Part shown: piece by piece, positions 62,753 to 64,000 of the stretch
How the letters are laid out: every line of letters starts with the position of its first letter
How positions within the stretch are numbered: the stretch's first letter is position 1
Assembly (NCBI GenBank): GCA_937897985.1
Contig: CALCBD010000026.1
Span: 1 to 64,000 of the forward strand
From: an uncultured Paludibacter sp.
GTDB lineage: Bacteria; Bacteroidota; Bacteroidia; Bacteroidales; Paludibacteraceae
DNA length: 64,000 nt
Direction: 5' to 3'
Translations under genes and position numbers: made by a program
Notes under the pieces: generated by a model
What the model was told of the DNA's origin: nothing
Databases searched by the model: none
The model's input: the letters and a program-made list of their open reading frames with translations, nothing else

Positions 62753-63736
62753 TTATTTAACTATAAACAAATCAAACAGAGGCAGATTATAAGTTTTGGC
62801 CATAAGGTAATAGAAAATAAATCCATACATCACTCCGATAAGCATAATAAATTTCAGAAATGTGGAAATCCGGTGAAAATCTTCAGAATTTTTGGCCATG
62901 AACGTCAGAAAAACCATTAATGCAAGAGGAATGATTAATCCGAAAATCAGGTATCTGAAAGTTAGATTTCCCTGAAATTCATTAATATAACTGTTGATTA
63001 TCAGTAACAATACAGCGGTAATTAAAACCAGAAAATACACAAACCATTTGGATTTTGCGATACCCCACTTCACCGGCATTGTCCTGCATTCAAGTTCCCT
63101 GTCACCCTCAATATCTTCCATGTCCTTAACTATTTCGCGCAACCAGCTAAGCAAAAATGAAAAAAATGAAAAACCACTGATCCAGAGGTAAACCTGCCCC
63201 GGAACTGGAGTCTCAAATATTAAATTCCCATACTCCAGTTCTAATACAGCTATTTCGTTAATAGCCACTACAAGCACTGTCAGAGCCGTTGCAAACGAAA
63301 CTATCAGATTACCAATCATAAACTGGCGTTTGTAGGATGAAGAGTAAAACCATAAAAGTCCCGGAACAACGATAAAAACAAACATAAGTGAAAAACTACG
63401 CGAAAGAAACGCCGCAATTAATCCTGAAATAATGCCCAACGAAGTAATCACCTGATATAAAATCATTGCACTTCGTTTTGAAATCAGTCTGCTTACTATT
63501 AATTTATCGGGTCGGTTAACAGCATCTATCTTTATATCAAAATAATCGTTCAATACATAGCCGCCGGCAGCAATAAAAACCGTAGCTGTAATCAGGAGAA
63601 TAAACTGAAAATTTACCGAACTGTAATCAAATCCGTATTTTTGCATCACAGGCATTATAACAAGTTGCTGCATAACAAGTTGTATAAATACTATGAAAAT
63701 CAGATTTTTAAAGCGGACTAATTTCAGATAATTCAT
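62753..63736 (-). CDS. UbiA-family prenyltransferase (geranylgeranylglyceryl-phosphate synthase-like partner)
   Basis: A 327-residue membrane prenyltransferase with about nine helices. The first Asp-rich, Mg-diphosphate-binding motif is NDYFDIKIDAVNRPDK (63-78) and the second is KDMEDIEGDREL near residue 205. Bacteroidota homologues with this short form are usually annotated as geranylgeranylglycerol-phosphate geranylgeranyltransferase, but the lipid acceptor is not proven by sequence and menaquinone-type substrates are possible. It is followed by maf and preceded by a TAACTTTG -7 box. Confidence 0.88.
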   Translation of the reverse strand: MNYLKLVRFKNLIFIVFIQLVMQQLVIMPVMQKYGFDYSSVNFQFILLITATVFIAAGGYVLNDYFDIKIDAVNRPDKLIVSRLISKRSAMILYQVITSLGIISGLIAAFLSRSFSLMFVFIVVPGLLWFYSSSYKRQFMIGNLIVSFATALTVLVVAINEIAVLELEYGNLIFETPVPGQVYLWISGFSFFSFLLSWLREIVKDMEDIEGDRELECRTMPVKWGIAKSKWFVYFLVLITAVLLLIINSYINEFQGNLTFRYLIFGLIIPLALMVFLTFMAKNSEDFHRISTFLKFIMLIGVMYGFIFYYLMAKTYNLPLFDLFIVK

Positions 63737-63791
63737 TGTTTATCACTTAAAAATTTGTAGACCGGAAAAACAAAAAAAGCAATCCGGAATA

Positions 63792-63799
63792 CAAAGTTA
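63792..63799 (-). promoter_or_regulatory. -7 element of the UbiA-type gene
   Basis: Reads TAACTTTG on the minus strand, 56 bp before the start codon. No well-spaced -33 box. Confidence 0.45.
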
Positions 63800-63860
63800 G
63801 TTGAAAAATAACAATAAAATGCATATTTTCACCGTAATTTCTATAAACTTACCAACAAAA

Positions 63861-63900
63861 CAAAAACGCTATTAATCTAATTTACAGATTAATAGCGTCT
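63861..63900 (-). terminator. Terminator of the tRNA-Asp transcript
   Basis: A perfect stem of about 13 bp (AGACGCTATTAATCTG read on the minus strand, with its complement over a 6-nt loop) runs into T-rich sequence on the minus strand. It lies just after the tRNA 3' end. Confidence 0.85.
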
Positions 63901-63907
63901 TAACTTG

Positions 63908-63981
63908 CGGTACGGACGGGACTCGAACCCGCGACCTCCGCCGTGACAGGGCGGCATTCTAACCAACTGAACTACCGAACC
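63908..63981 (-). tRNA. tRNA-Asp (anticodon GTC)
   Basis: Read on the minus strand, the 74-nt gene has acceptor GGTTCGG, the D arm with TAGTTCAGTTGGTTAGA, and anticodon stem CCGCC/GGCGG around CTGTCAC (GTC decodes Asp). The T arm is GCGGGTTCGAGTCCCGT and the acceptor 3' strand CCGTACC, followed by discriminator G. CCA is not encoded (CAA follows), as is usual in Bacteroidota. Acceptor position 4-69 is a T-T mismatch. Confidence 0.97.
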
Positions 63982-64000
63982 AAAGTTTTTTTGTCGCGCA

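Noticed and set aside
63861..63990. tRNA-Asp as a possible integration site of a mobile element
   Set aside because: No integrase, direct repeat of the tRNA end or atypical genes lie next to it within the window.
1..64000. CRISPR arrays, intact insertion sequences, prophage genes or rRNA operons
   Set aside because: No regularly spaced repeats, transposase genes, phage structural genes or rRNA-like sequence were seen on reading both strands.

Overview
The window reads as a chromosomal segment of an anaerobic Bacteroidota, most likely a Bacteroidales-type fermenter. The evidence is AT-rich DNA, promoters of the TAnnTTTG (-7) / TTTG (-33) type, type IX secretion genes (porU, porV), a SusC/SusD polysaccharide locus run by an ECF sigma/FecR pair, a Na+-pumping methylmalonyl-CoA decarboxylase, the F-ATPase order atpDC-x-BEFHAG, and a tRNA gene without an encoded CCA. 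I saw no prophage, CRISPR array or intact insertion sequence.

Layout. 1-6.6 kb is an accessory stretch: two paralogous lipocalin-like lipoproteins, a secreted M4 metalloprotease with a type IX sorting domain, a decayed gene, two small membrane or envelope proteins and a serine hydrolase lipoprotein. 6.6-10.3 kb (minus strand) holds leuS and a degenerate LytM/M23-like protein. 10.5-17.6 kb is rex, a FAH-family gene, porU, porV and ispF. 17.7-24.1 kb has a peroxiredoxin, a carbamoyl-phosphate synthase whose two subunits are fused in one frame, and a GH25 lysozyme. 24.5-27.3 kb is a large outer-membrane barrel protein. 27.8-32.4 kb is methylmalonyl-CoA epimerase plus the decarboxylase operon (succinate to propionate, Na+ export), with a biotin carrier carrying two biotinyl domains. 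32.7-42.1 kb is lepA and the complete F1Fo ATP synthase operon. 42.3-54.8 kb is a polysaccharide utilisation locus: ECF sigma, FecR, SusC, SusD, GH31, two SGNH hydrolases, a metallophosphoesterase and GH16. 54.9-57.0 kb is an S46 dipeptidyl-peptidase. 57.5-60.0 kb is an unknown lipoprotein plus a small barrel protein. 60.0-63.7 kb (minus) has rimM, an XRE/DUF2975 pair, maf and a UbiA-type prenyltransferase; tRNA-Asp closes the window.

How it works together. PorU and PorV are the cell-surface attachment machinery for cargo such as the M4 protease at 1.2 kb. The decarboxylase builds a Na+ gradient, whereas the ATP synthase c subunit looks proton-type, so the two would have to be linked by Na+/H+ exchange. 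The sigma/FecR/SusC set has the architecture of a trans-envelope sensing system.

The least expected signals are four. First, a 161-bp inverted-repeat-bounded segment forms exactly the linker of the CarA-CarB fusion. Second, a 25-bp composite motif (TGTGGG, 11 nt, AAAACGTC) occurs at identical spacing upstream of both fecR and susC and is a candidate ECF promoter. Third, the biotin carrier has tandem biotinyl domains. Fourth, there are several long inverted repeats in leaders and intergenic DNA.
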